A stretch of DNA of 16,044 nucleotides from Ruminococcus flavefaciens (GTDB lineage: Bacteria > Bacillota > Clostridia > Oscillospirales > Ruminococcaceae), in contig DEDQ01000083.1 of NCBI GenBank assembly GCA_002350065.1, positions 1-16,044 on the forward strand, written 5' to 3'. The notes beneath the pieces are model-generated. The model did not search any database and was not told the DNA's origin. It saw nothing but the letters and a program-made list of their open reading frames with translations. Both the position numbers and the translations under genes were made by a program. Every line of letters starts with the position of its first letter. Positions within the stretch are counted from its first letter, which is position 1. Below are positions 8,025 to 16,044 of the stretch, piece by piece.

Positions 8025-8145
8025 TAGTAACAGGAAAATTCTGCATAATTTCGTCGTCAGCAACAATAAAGCGGCGGACTGATTGTGCGTTATGCTGATA
8101 GTATAACATGACAATTCGTATAATCAGAAGCTGATATTCCATATG

Positions 8146-8178
8146 ATAAAAAGAACTGCTGATTGATCAGCAGTTCTT
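8146..8178 (-). terminator. Intrinsic terminator at the end of the nitrogen operon
   Basis: A perfect 12-bp hairpin (8151-8162 with 8167-8178) has a tetraloop at 8163-8166. On the minus strand it is followed directly by a T run from the A-rich stretch at 8148-8152. It lies 21 nt after the dapL stop, so it probably ends the transcript that begins upstream of amt. Confidence 0.88.
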
Positions 8179-8199
8179 CTGATGTAACAAGCGGAGAGC

Positions 8200-9402
8200 T
8201 CACTTTTCAAATAATTTGCGGAATCTTGCCATTGCTTCAACAGTGTTCTCTTTATTGTTGAAGGCTGTCAGTCTGAACCAGTTGTTTCCGTTCTGACCAA
8301 AGCCGGCTCCCGGAGTTCCGACAACGCCTGCCTTTTCAAGCAGGAAGTCGAAAAATTCCCAGCTGTCCATGCCGAAGGGGCACTCAAACCAGATGTACGG
8401 CGAGTTGATACCGCCTGTGCAGCGTATACCGAGCTCGTTCATTGTGTCGGAGATGACTTTGGCGTTTTCCATATAGTGAGCTATCATTGCGCGTGCCTCA
8501 CTCATGCCTTCCTCGCTGAAAACAGCTGCGGCGGCGCGCTGAACGATGTATGGAACGCCGTTGAACTTCGTACACTGGCGGCGGTTCCACATTTTGTTGA
8601 GACTCATTTCTCTGCCGTCTGCGGACTTGGACTTTATAGCCTTTGGTACGACTGTATAGCCGCAGCGTGTACCCGTGAAGCCGGCTGTTTTGGAAAGGGA
8701 GCAGAACTCAACTGCGCATTTTTCTGCTCCGTTTATCTCATAGATACTGTGCGGGAGAGCGCTGTCGGAGATGAAGCACTCATATGCGGAGTCAAAGAGG
8801 ATAACGGCGTCATTTTCAAGAGCATAGTCCACCCATTCGCGGAGCTGAGTCCTGTTGTAGCAGGCTCCTGTGGGATTGTTCGGGGAGCATATGTAAATGA
8901 TGTCGGCGTGAACGCTCTTGTCGGGCATGGGGAGAAAGTCGTTTTCAGCAGTGCCGTTGATGTAGACGATGTTTCGTCCGTTCATTGTGTTTGTATCGAC
9001 GTATACGGGATAAACGGGGTCGGGGATAAGCACTGTATTATCGCGGGAGAAGAGGTCGGTTATGTTTCCCGTGTCTGACTTTGCACCGTCCGAGACGAAT
9101 ATCTCGTCCGTGTCGAGTTCAACTCCGAAAGATTTGTAATGTCCTGCGATCGCCTCACGGAGGAAGTCGTAGCCCTGCTCGGGACCGTATCCTCGGAAGC
9201 TTTCAGCTCTGCCCATTTCATCAGCAGCGGAGTGCAGTGCCTGCACTACTGTTTTGCTGAGCGGAAGTGTAACGTCGCCGATACCGAGGCGGATAACCCT
9301 TTTTTCGGGATTATTCTGCTGGAATGCAGAAACACGTTTAGCTACCTCACTGAAGAGGTAGCTCTCTTTTAGATCTAAGAATTTTTCATTGAATTTAGCC
9401 AT
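8200..9402 (-). CDS. dapL: LL-diaminopimelate aminotransferase
   Basis: A 400-residue pyridoxal-phosphate enzyme that converts tetrahydrodipicolinate directly to LL-diaminopimelate using glutamate, bypassing the succinylase and acetylase branches. It is a fold-type I aminotransferase: the PLP lysine is K238 in SLSKTAGFTG, SPNNPTGA lies at about 173-180, and D204 and Y207 occupy the cofactor-binding segment. The length is normal for DapL. The start is the ATG at 9402, with GGAG 9 nt upstream; an in-frame TTG six codons earlier has no such support. The first 8 bases overlap the 3' end of dapF, so translation is probably coupled. The adjacent epimerase acts on its product, which supports DapL over another aminotransferase. 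Confidence 0.92.
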   Translation of the reverse strand: MAKFNEKFLDLKESYLFSEVAKRVSAFQQNNPEKRVIRLGIGDVTLPLSKTVVQALHSAADEMGRAESFRGYGPEQGYDFLREAIAGHYKSFGVELDTDEIFVSDGAKSDTGNITDLFSRDNTVLIPDPVYPVYVDTNTMNGRNIVYINGTAENDFLPMPDKSVHADIIYICSPNNPTGACYNRTQLREWVDYALENDAVILFDSAYECFISDSALPHSIYEINGAEKCAVEFCSLSKTAGFTGTRCGYTVVPKAIKSKSADGREMSLNKMWNRRQCTKFNGVPYIVQRAAAAVFSEEGMSEARAMIAHYMENAKVISDTMNELGIRCTGGINSPYIWFECPFGMDSWEFFDFLLEKAGVVGTPGAGFGQNGNNWFRLTAFNNKENTVEAMARFRKLFEK

Positions 9403-10240
9403 GGTGATATTCTCCGTCAAATGTAAATTCTGCCGGACCCGTCATGTAGATGTGCCCGTCAGTTTCTCTCCACTCAATTATAAGCTGACCGCCGAGCAGG
9501 TCGACAGTTACCGGTTTTCTGGGACTGATACCGTTCAGACAAGCTGCTGCGACTGTTGCGCAGGTACCTGTTCCGCAGGCAAGAGTTTCGCCTGTGCCGC
9601 GCTCCCATACGCGCATTTTAAGGTGTTCCGGCGAGAGCACGTTTACGAATTCGATGTTCGCTTTGTGCGGGAAGTGTTCGTCCTGCTCGAAAACTTTGCC
9701 AAAGCGTTCAACGTCGAATGTGCTGACGTCCTCGTCGATGAAGATAACTGCGTGAGGATTTCCCATAGATACGCAGGTAGCGTGGAAATCTCTTCCGTAA
9801 GCCGAGAGCAGGAGCTCCATAACAGGGGAAGCGTTGGCAATTACCGGTATATCTGCCGCAGCTGTTATCGGCTCGCCCATGTCAACTGTGAGAGTGCGTG
9901 CGATGTCGTTCTCGTCCGTGTTTACGGATATGATTTTCGTTCCTGCGAGAGTTTCAACAGCTATCTGCGGCTTGTGGATAATGTCCCTGTCGTAGACGTA
10001 TTTTGCCACGCAGCGTATTGCGTTGCCGCACATTTCAGATTCGCTGCCGTCGGGATTGAACATTCGCATTTTACAGTCGGCAGTTTCGCTCGGGAGGATA
10101 AGCACAAGTCCGTCTGAGCCGATACCGAAGTGGCGGTCGCTGACTGCGCGGGCGAGCTGCCCGGGAGAGCTTACGCTCTCCTCGAAACAGTTCACATATA
10201 CATAGTCATTGCCGCAGCCTTGCATTTTTGTGAATCTCAT
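9395..10240 (-). CDS. dapF: Diaminopimelate epimerase
   Basis: A 281-residue cytosolic, cofactor-independent racemase converting LL- to meso-diaminopimelate, the precursor of lysine and of peptidoglycan cross-links. Both catalytic cysteines are visible: C71 in EMCGNAIRC and C222 in ACGTGTC. The N-terminal MQGCGNDYVYV segment and FNPDGSESE at about 61-69 are typical. The length is normal for the family and the two halves show the usual pseudo-symmetry. The start has GGAG about 9 nt upstream, inside the end of glnN, from which it is separated by 4 nt. The 8-nt overlap with dapL joins the two consecutive steps of one pathway. Confidence 0.95.
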   Translation of the reverse strand: MRFTKMQGCGNDYVYVNCFEESVSSPGQLARAVSDRHFGIGSDGLVLILPSETADCKMRMFNPDGSESEMCGNAIRCVAKYVYDRDIIHKPQIAVETLAGTKIISVNTDENDIARTLTVDMGEPITAAADIPVIANASPVMELLLSAYGRDFHATCVSMGNPHAVIFIDEDVSTFDVERFGKVFEQDEHFPHKANIEFVNVLSPEHLKMRVWERGTGETLACGTGTCATVAAACLNGISPRKPVTVDLLGGQLIIEWRETDGHIYMTGPAEFTFDGEYHHG

Positions 10241-10244
10241 ATCA

Positions 10245-12332
10245 TCACACTCCGAAAAGAAGCTTGTCGTATGTCGGGAAGGGATAGTAGTCCTCGGCAG
10301 TCATTGTTTCAGCCTTGTCAGCAGCACTGCGGAGCTTCTCCATAGTCGGGAGGAGAGTGTCACGGACGAACTCAGAAGCTTCGATTATCTCTGTTATGCC
10401 CTTGAACTCGGCAATTGCAGCCTCGAGCTCTGTTGTAGCAGCGTCCATATCGTCGATGAGCTCGGAAAGCTCGGTAACAAGTCTTGATTCATACTTGCAG
10501 GCAGCCTTGGAAACGCTCTTCTTTACTGATACTGCGGAAGCCGTATCAGCCGCAAACTTAGCAACAGCGGGGATAATTTCCTTGCGAGCCATGTCAACCA
10601 TTGTTATAGCCTCGATGTTGACGGTCTTGACGTAGTTTTCAAGCATGATATCGCGGCGTGAGAATATCTCAGCCTCGGTGAAGATGCCATGTGATGTGAG
10701 CATATCAACGTTCTTCTTGTCGCAGATGTGAGGCATTGCGTCAGCGGTTGTTTTAAGGTTCATAAGACCGCGCTTCCCGGCTTCAGCTATCCACTTGTCG
10801 TCGTAGCCGTTTCCGTTGAAGATTATACGCTTGTGCTCCTTGATAGTCTTCTTGATGAGGTCGTGGAGCGCCTTGTTGAAGTCCTTAGCCTTTTCGAGCT
10901 TGTCAGCGAACTGCTTTAATTCCTCTGCAACAGCAGCGTTGAGGTGAATGTTAGCGCAGGAGATGCTGTTTGACGAACCGAGCATACGGAACTCGAACTT
11001 GTTGCCTGTGAATGCAAACGGAGAAGTTCTGTTACGGTCAGTGGAATCCTTGCTGAACTTGGGAAGAACGTCAACGCCGAGCTGCATTTTCTCCTTCTTT
11101 GTGCCGCCGTAGGGCTTATCAGTCTCGATAGCGTCAAGGACTGCTGTGAGCTCGTCGCCAAGGAAGATAGAGATTACAGCAGGAGGAGCCTCATTTGCGC
11201 CGAGACGGTGGTCGTTTCCGGCAGTTGCAACAGAGAGTCTGAGGAGGTCCTGATAATCGTCAACAGCCTTGATAACAGCTGCAAGGAAGAGCAGGAACTG
11301 TGCGTTCTCGGCAGGAGTCTCACCGGGAGAGAGGAGGTTCTCGCCTGCATCAGTTGAGATAGACCAGTTGTTGTGCTTACCTGAGCCGTTTACGCCTGCG
11401 AAGGGCTTCTCGTGGAGGAGGCAAACAAGGTTGTGACGGAGTGCCACTTTCTGCATTACTTCCATTGTGAGCTGGTTGTGGTCAGCAGCGATATTTGTTG
11501 TATCATATATAGGAGCAAGCTCATGCTGAGCGGGAGCAACTTCGTTGTGCTTTGTCTTTGCAAGGATACCAAGCTTCCAGAGCTCCTTGTCGAGGTCAGC
11601 CATGTACTCGGCAACTCTGGGCTTGATAGAGCCGAAGTAGTGGTCGTCCATTTCCTGACCCTTAGGAGGCATAGCACCGAAGAGGGTACGTCCTGTCATG
11701 ATGAGGTCTTTTCTCTTCTTCCACATATCGCGGTCAACGAGGAAGTATTCCTGCTCGGGACCAACGGAAGTCTTTACGCTCTTTACCTTGTCGTTGCCGA
11801 AGAGCTTCAGGATACGCATTGCCTGCTTGTTGAGTGCTTCCATTGAGCGGAGAAGCGGAACTTTCTTATCAAGTGCTTCGCCTGTGTATGAGCAGAATGC
11901 TGTCGGGATGTACAGTGTTCCGTCCTTGATGAATGCGTAAGAAGTCGGGTCCCAAGCCGTATAGCCGCGAGCCTCGAATGTTGCACGAAGTCCGCCGGAC
12001 GGGAATGACGAAGCATCAGGCTCGCCCTTTACGAGCTCCTTGCCCGAGAACTCCATGATAACTCTGCCGTCGGGAGCGGGGCTGATGAAGCTGTCGTGCT
12101 TCTCGGCTGTAACGCCCGTCATTGGCTGGAACCAGTGAGTGTAGTGTGTAGCTCCGAGCTCGATAGCCCAGTCCTTCATAGCAGCAGCAACTGCGTTTGC
12201 TACGGAGATATCAAGGGGAGTTCCTCTGTCGATAGTGCGCTTCAGTGAGCGGTAGACCTTCTCTGAGAGAGTAGCCTTCATTATTCTGTCGTCAAATACC
12301 ATTGAGCCGAAATATTCTGTTACCTTTTCCAT
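10245..12332 (-). CDS. glnN: Type III glutamine synthetase (GSIII)
   Basis: A 695-residue cytosolic enzyme condensing ammonium and glutamate to glutamine with ATP. The length and sequence are those of GSIII, found in Bacteroides, cyanobacteria and Ruminococcus, rather than the 450-residue GSI. Characteristic blocks are [10 protein letters not shown] (191-200), with metal-binding glutamates, [11 protein letters not shown] (261-271), [13 protein letters not shown] (312-324) and [16 protein letters not shown] (434-449). The GSIII-specific N-terminal region and the helical C-terminal extension (about 590-695) are both present. The start has AGGAGGG about 7 nt upstream and lies 21 nt after pyrG. 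Its place behind an ammonium transporter-PII fusion puts it with nitrogen-limitation genes. The tyrosine adenylylated in GSI enzymes is not an expected control point here; control is more likely by transcription or PII. Confidence 0.97.
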   Translation of the reverse strand: MEKVTEYFGSMVFDDRIMKATLSEKVYRSLKRTIDRGTPLDISVANAVAAAMKDWAIELGATHYTHWFQPMTGVTAEKHDSFISPAPDGRVIMEFSGKELVKGEPDASSFPSGGLRATFEARGYTAWDPTSYAFIKDGTLYIPTAFCSYTGEALDKKVPLLRSMEALNKQAMRILKLFGNDKVKSVKTSVGPEQEYFLVDRDMWKKRKDLIMTGRTLFGAMPPKGQEMDDHYFGSIKPRVAEYMADLDKELWKLGILAKTKHNEVAPAQHELAPIYDTTNIAADHNQLTMEVMQKVALRHNLVCLLHEKPFAGVNGSGKHNNWSISTDAGENLLSPGETPAENAQFLLFLAAVIKAVDDYQDLLRLSVATAGNDHRLGANEAPPAVISIFLGDELTAVLDAIETDKPYGGTKKEKMQLGVDVLPKFSKDSTDRNRTSPFAFTGNKFEFRMLGSSNSISCANIHLNAAVAEELKQFADKLEKAKDFNKALHDLIKKTIKEHKRIIFNGNGYDDKWIAEAGKRGLMNLKTTADAMPHICDKKNVDMLTSHGIFTEAEIFSRRDIMLENYVKTVNIEAITMVDMARKEIIPAVAKFAADTASAVSVKKSVSKAACKYESRLVTELSELIDDMDAATTELEAAIAEFKGITEIIEASEFVRDTLLPTMEKLRSAADKAETMTAEDYYPFPTYDKLLFGV

Positions 12333-12353
12333 TTTTATACCCTCCTGAAAAAA

Positions 12354-14048
<1,695 letters not shown>

Positions 14049-14056
14049 TTATCACC

Positions 14057-15865
14057 TTATGATCTTTCCCATTCCTCCGAATCGTGGAGAGCATTGTAGC
14101 CTTCTTCGCCGGTACGTATCTTGATGACGTTCTCGATGTCGTAGATGAACATCTTACCGTCGCCGTAGTTGCCGGTGTAGAGTGCAGCCTTTGCAGCAGC
14201 GATGACCTTTTCAACAGGTACGGCGCATACTGCGATCTCGGCTTTGACCTTGGGAAGCAGGTTCATTTCAACGGTAGTTCCACGGTAGTAGTTACGCTGA
14301 CCGTTCTGCATACCGCAGCCGATAACGTTTGTGATAGTGATGCCCTTTACATCTATGGATTCCATTGCCTGAATGAAGTCCTGAAGCTTCTGCTGCTTGA
14401 ATATCACAACGATGTTTGTCATCTTCATGTGACCGTCAGCGGCAGGAGCGGAGTAGTTTTCTACTACAACAGCCTTGTCTACGGGAACTGCGGGAGCTTC
14501 CGGAGTTCCGACCTTCTTAACGCTCTTTGCGTCGTCCTTTGTGTATCCGAATACTGAAGCATCGTTCATTGCGGGAGCGAAATCAGCATAAGAGGAGATG
14601 AGTCCGTGCTCTGTAACATCGAGACCGATGATCTCTTCCTGCTCGGAAGCGCGGAGACCGATAGTCTTTTTAATAAGGAAGAATACAGCTACCATTGAAA
14701 CTGCTGTAAATACTGCGATAGCTGCGAAGCCTGTGAGCTGTCTGCCGAGGAGTCCGAAGCCGCCGCCGTAGAAGAGACCTGCGAGCTGGTTGCCGTTCTC
14801 GTCAACGAGTGAATAGCCGGGAACATCAGGGTTTGCAAGAAGTCCTACAGCGATTGTGCCCCAGATACCGTTCATCATGTGGACTGCTACTGCACCTACA
14901 GGGTCATCGATGTGGAGAACGTAGTCGAGGAACCATACACCGAAGCATACGAGAAGTCCGGATACGATACCTACGATAGTTGAACCGAGTGCGTCTGTTA
15001 CGTCACAGGGAGCTGTGATGCCTACGAGACCTGCGAGTGAAGCGTTGAGACACATGGAAACATCGGGCTTGCCGTACTTTATCCATGTGAATATCATGCA
15101 GGTAACTGTTGCGATAGCGGGAGCAACTGTTGTAGTGAGGAATACCGAGCCGAGCTGGTCGATAGATGTACAAGCAGCTCCGTTGAAGCCGTACCAGCCG
15201 AACCAGAGAATAAATACGCCGAGTGCGCCGATAGTGAGGTTATGACCGGGGATAGCGTTTACCTTTACGCTGCCGTCCTTAGCCTTTGTGAATTTGCCTA
15301 TTCTGGGTCCGAGGATAGCTGCACCTACGAGAGCTGCGATACCGCCGACCATGTGGATATGTGCTGAACCTGCAAAATCGTGGAATCCCCACTTGCTGAG
15401 CCAGCCGCCGCCCCAGCCCCAGTGTGCTTCAATGGGGTATACAACTGCGCTTATGATAGCTGAGTATACACAGTATGAAAGGAACTTTGTTCTTTCAGCC
15501 ATAGCACCTGAAACTATGGTAGCTGTAGTTGCACAGAATACAAGGTTGAATACGAAGTTTGACCAGTCGAATGAGCCGTAGGAAGTGAAGATGTCAAATC
15601 CGGGCTGACCTATTATACCGACAAGGTCTTCACCGAAGAGAAGTCCGAAGCCGATAACAATGAAAACTACTGTACCTATACAGAAGTCCATTAAATTTTT
15701 CATTATGATATTGCCTGCATTTTTTGCGCGGGTAAAACCTGTCTCTACCATCGCGAAGCCTGCCTGCATAAAGAATACGAGGGCAGCGCCGATCAAAAAC
15801 CATACACCGAAAACTACGCCGTTCGTGCTTTCTGTCGCTTGCTGTAATATTGTCTGAGCGTCCAT
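14057..15865 (-). CDS. Ammonium transporter fused to a PII signalling domain
   Basis: A 602-residue fusion. Residues about 15-400 are an Amt/MEP/Rh ammonium channel with about 11 membrane segments, DFAGSAHIH at 163-171 and the pore histidines H171 and H329 (in AVAVHMMNG). The usual Amt cytoplasmic tail follows (GLDVTEHG, about 414-421), then a linker to about 480. Residues 481-602 are a complete GlnB/GlnK-type PII domain: the T-loop includes Q520 and Y527 (the position uridylylated in enteric GlnB), followed by LLPKVKAEI, TGNYGDGKMFIYD and IRTGEEG. In most bacteria GlnK is a separate protein that plugs AmtB; here the gate is covalently attached. The start has AAGGAGGAG 5 nt upstream. It is the first gene of the operon and sits behind a leader with terminator and antiterminator structures. 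Whether Y527 is modified is unknown. Confidence 0.95.
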   Translation of the reverse strand: MDAQTILQQATESTNGVVFGVWFLIGAALVFFMQAGFAMVETGFTRAKNAGNIIMKNLMDFCIGTVVFIVIGFGLLFGEDLVGIIGQPGFDIFTSYGSFDWSNFVFNLVFCATTATIVSGAMAERTKFLSYCVYSAIISAVVYPIEAHWGWGGGWLSKWGFHDFAGSAHIHMVGGIAALVGAAILGPRIGKFTKAKDGSVKVNAIPGHNLTIGALGVFILWFGWYGFNGAACTSIDQLGSVFLTTTVAPAIATVTCMIFTWIKYGKPDVSMCLNASLAGLVGITAPCDVTDALGSTIVGIVSGLLVCFGVWFLDYVLHIDDPVGAVAVHMMNGIWGTIAVGLLANPDVPGYSLVDENGNQLAGLFYGGGFGLLGRQLTGFAAIAVFTAVSMVAVFFLIKKTIGLRASEQEEIIGLDVTEHGLISSYADFAPAMNDASVFGYTKDDAKSVKKVGTPEAPAVPVDKAVVVENYSAPAADGHMKMTNIVVIFKQQKLQDFIQAMESIDVKGITITNVIGCGMQNGQRNYYRGTTVEMNLLPKVKAEIAVCAVPVEKVIAAAKAALYTGNYGDGKMFIYDIENVIKIRTGEEGYNALHDSEEWERS

Positions 15866-15900
15866 AATAGCTCCTCCTTAAAATAATGTGATAACAGCTT

Positions 15901-15947
15901 AAAAAACTCAAAAGGGTGCATGAAGCCATCTCTGACCTCATACACCC
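15901..15947 (-). terminator. Leader terminator T2 just before amt-PII
   Basis: On the minus strand 15936-15947 pairs with 15914-15925 in a 12-bp stem with two G-U wobbles and a 10-nt loop. The T-rich run TTTTGAGTTTTTT (15901-15913) follows. It ends about 22 nt before the ribosome site of amt-PII and, if formed, would stop transcription of the whole operon. Confidence 0.72.
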
Positions 15948-15958
15948 CTTTGTGTATG
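15939..15958 (-). promoter_or_regulatory. Alternative hairpin P2 with AAAGGG hexaloop (putative ANTAR target)
   Basis: CATACAC (15952-15958) and GTGTATG (15939-15945) form a perfect 7-bp stem around AAAGGG on the minus strand. The loop has A1 and G4, the signature of RNA hairpins bound by ANTAR-domain antiterminators. It shares nine bases with the upstream arm of T2, so the two cannot coexist; stabilising P2 would prevent termination. The identity of the regulator is inferred, and no ANTAR gene is in the window. Confidence 0.5.
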
Positions 15959-15961
15959 GAA

Positions 15962-15971
15962 TTAGCGCTAA
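15962..15971. repeat. 10-bp palindrome TTAGCGCTAA in the operon leader
   Basis: A perfect palindrome lies between leader terminator T1 and hairpin P2. It could be a protein-binding site or simply linker between RNA elements. Its function is unknown. Confidence 0.35.
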
Positions 15972-15972
15972 C

Positions 15973-16006
15973 AAAAAAAGAGCCGAAGACTCTGCGTCTT
16001 CAGCTC
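15973..16006 (-). terminator. Leader terminator T1
   Basis: On the minus strand GAGCTGAAGAC (15996-16006) pairs with GTCTTCGGCTC (15980-15990), with one G-U wobble and a 5-nt loop, followed directly by seven T (15973-15979). This is a strong intrinsic terminator. It lies downstream of a -10-like TATAAT and about 108 nt upstream of the amt-PII start. It could be an early attenuator or, if that promoter is false, the terminator of an unseen upstream gene. Confidence 0.8.
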
Positions 16007-16014
16007 CGTTGCTG
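16001..16014 (-). promoter_or_regulatory. Alternative hairpin P1 with AACGGA hexaloop (putative ANTAR target)
   Basis: CAGC and GCTG form a 4-bp stem around AACGGA on the minus strand, again with A1 and G4. It overlaps the first arm of T1 by six bases, so formation of P1 would weaken T1. The stem is short and would need protein to be stable. Together with P2 it gives the two-hairpin arrangement known for ANTAR RNAs, although the 42-nt separation is long. Confidence 0.4.
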
Positions 16015-16025
16015 TTTACAATGCT

Positions 16026-16031
16026 ATTATA
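16026..16031 (-). promoter_or_regulatory. Possible -10 element of the nitrogen operon promoter
   Basis: The minus strand reads TATAAT, a perfect -10 box. A -35 at 17-18 nt spacing would fall just beyond the window edge, so the promoter cannot be confirmed. Transcription would begin near 16019, placing hairpin P1 almost at the RNA 5' end. Confidence 0.45.
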
Positions 16032-16044
16032 TCCCTTCGTGAGG

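Noticed and set aside
8025..8145. Possible small RNA or small gene between the hydrolase promoter and the dapL terminator
   Set aside because: No convincing promoter-terminator pair, coding frame with ribosome site, or stable fold could be seen.
9403..9420. TTG start for dapL at 9420
   Set aside because: It would enlarge the overlap with dapF and lacks its own ribosome site. The ATG at 9402 has GGAG 9 nt upstream and gives the normal N-terminus.
9389..10117. A 242-codon open frame on the plus strand
   Set aside because: It lies antisense to dapF, whose catalytic motifs are intact. The translation shows no domain and there is no initiation site.
15630..15974. An open frame covering the amt leader and the start of amt on the minus strand
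   Set aside because: It begins at a TTG inside the leader structures and has no ribosome site. It runs out of frame through the well-supported amt-PII gene.

Overview
The window looks like chromosomal DNA from a cellulosome-forming Ruminococcus-type bacterium (Oscillospiraceae, Clostridia). Three things point there: two secreted carbohydrate-active enzymes carry dockerin modules, glutamine synthetase is the large type III form (GlnN), and diaminopimelate is made by the DapL aminotransferase route. The genus is inferred from gene content, not from a database search. No tRNA, rRNA, insertion sequence, integrase or CRISPR array was found, and genes are densely packed.

Left part (1-8000), secreted and surface functions: a minus-strand ECF sigma factor (26-595) is followed by a translationally coupled gene that runs off the left edge. 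Divergent from it is a secreted CE2-like acetyl esterase with an N-terminal dockerin (865-2574). Next comes a membrane-anchored subtilisin-type protease with a carboxypeptidase-regulatory-like domain and a C-terminal C-type-lectin-like domain (2785-5304). A bidirectional terminator separates it from a convergent secreted clan GH-A-like glycoside hydrolase (5346-7934), which has two discoidin-like domains and a C-terminal dockerin. All but the edge gene have a recognisable TTGAC-type promoter in front.

Right part (8146-16044), nitrogen assimilation: five minus-strand genes in the order amt-PII fusion, pyrG, glnN, dapF, dapL. Gaps are 107, 21 and 4 nt, then an 8-nt overlap, and a strong terminator follows dapL, so they look like one operon. 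Amt imports ammonium and its fused PII domain probably senses nitrogen and carbon status. GlnN makes glutamine, CTP synthase spends it, and DapL/DapF make meso-diaminopimelate for lysine and cell wall.

The most interesting signal is the leader of this operon (15880-16044). It has two intrinsic terminators, each overlapping a small alternative hairpin whose hexanucleotide loop has A at position 1 and G at position 4. That matches the known signature of RNA targets bound by ANTAR-domain antiterminators, which often control nitrogen genes in Clostridia. Other points worth checking are the lectin-like domain on the protease, two structurally reduced dockerins, and a folded spacer in front of pyrG.
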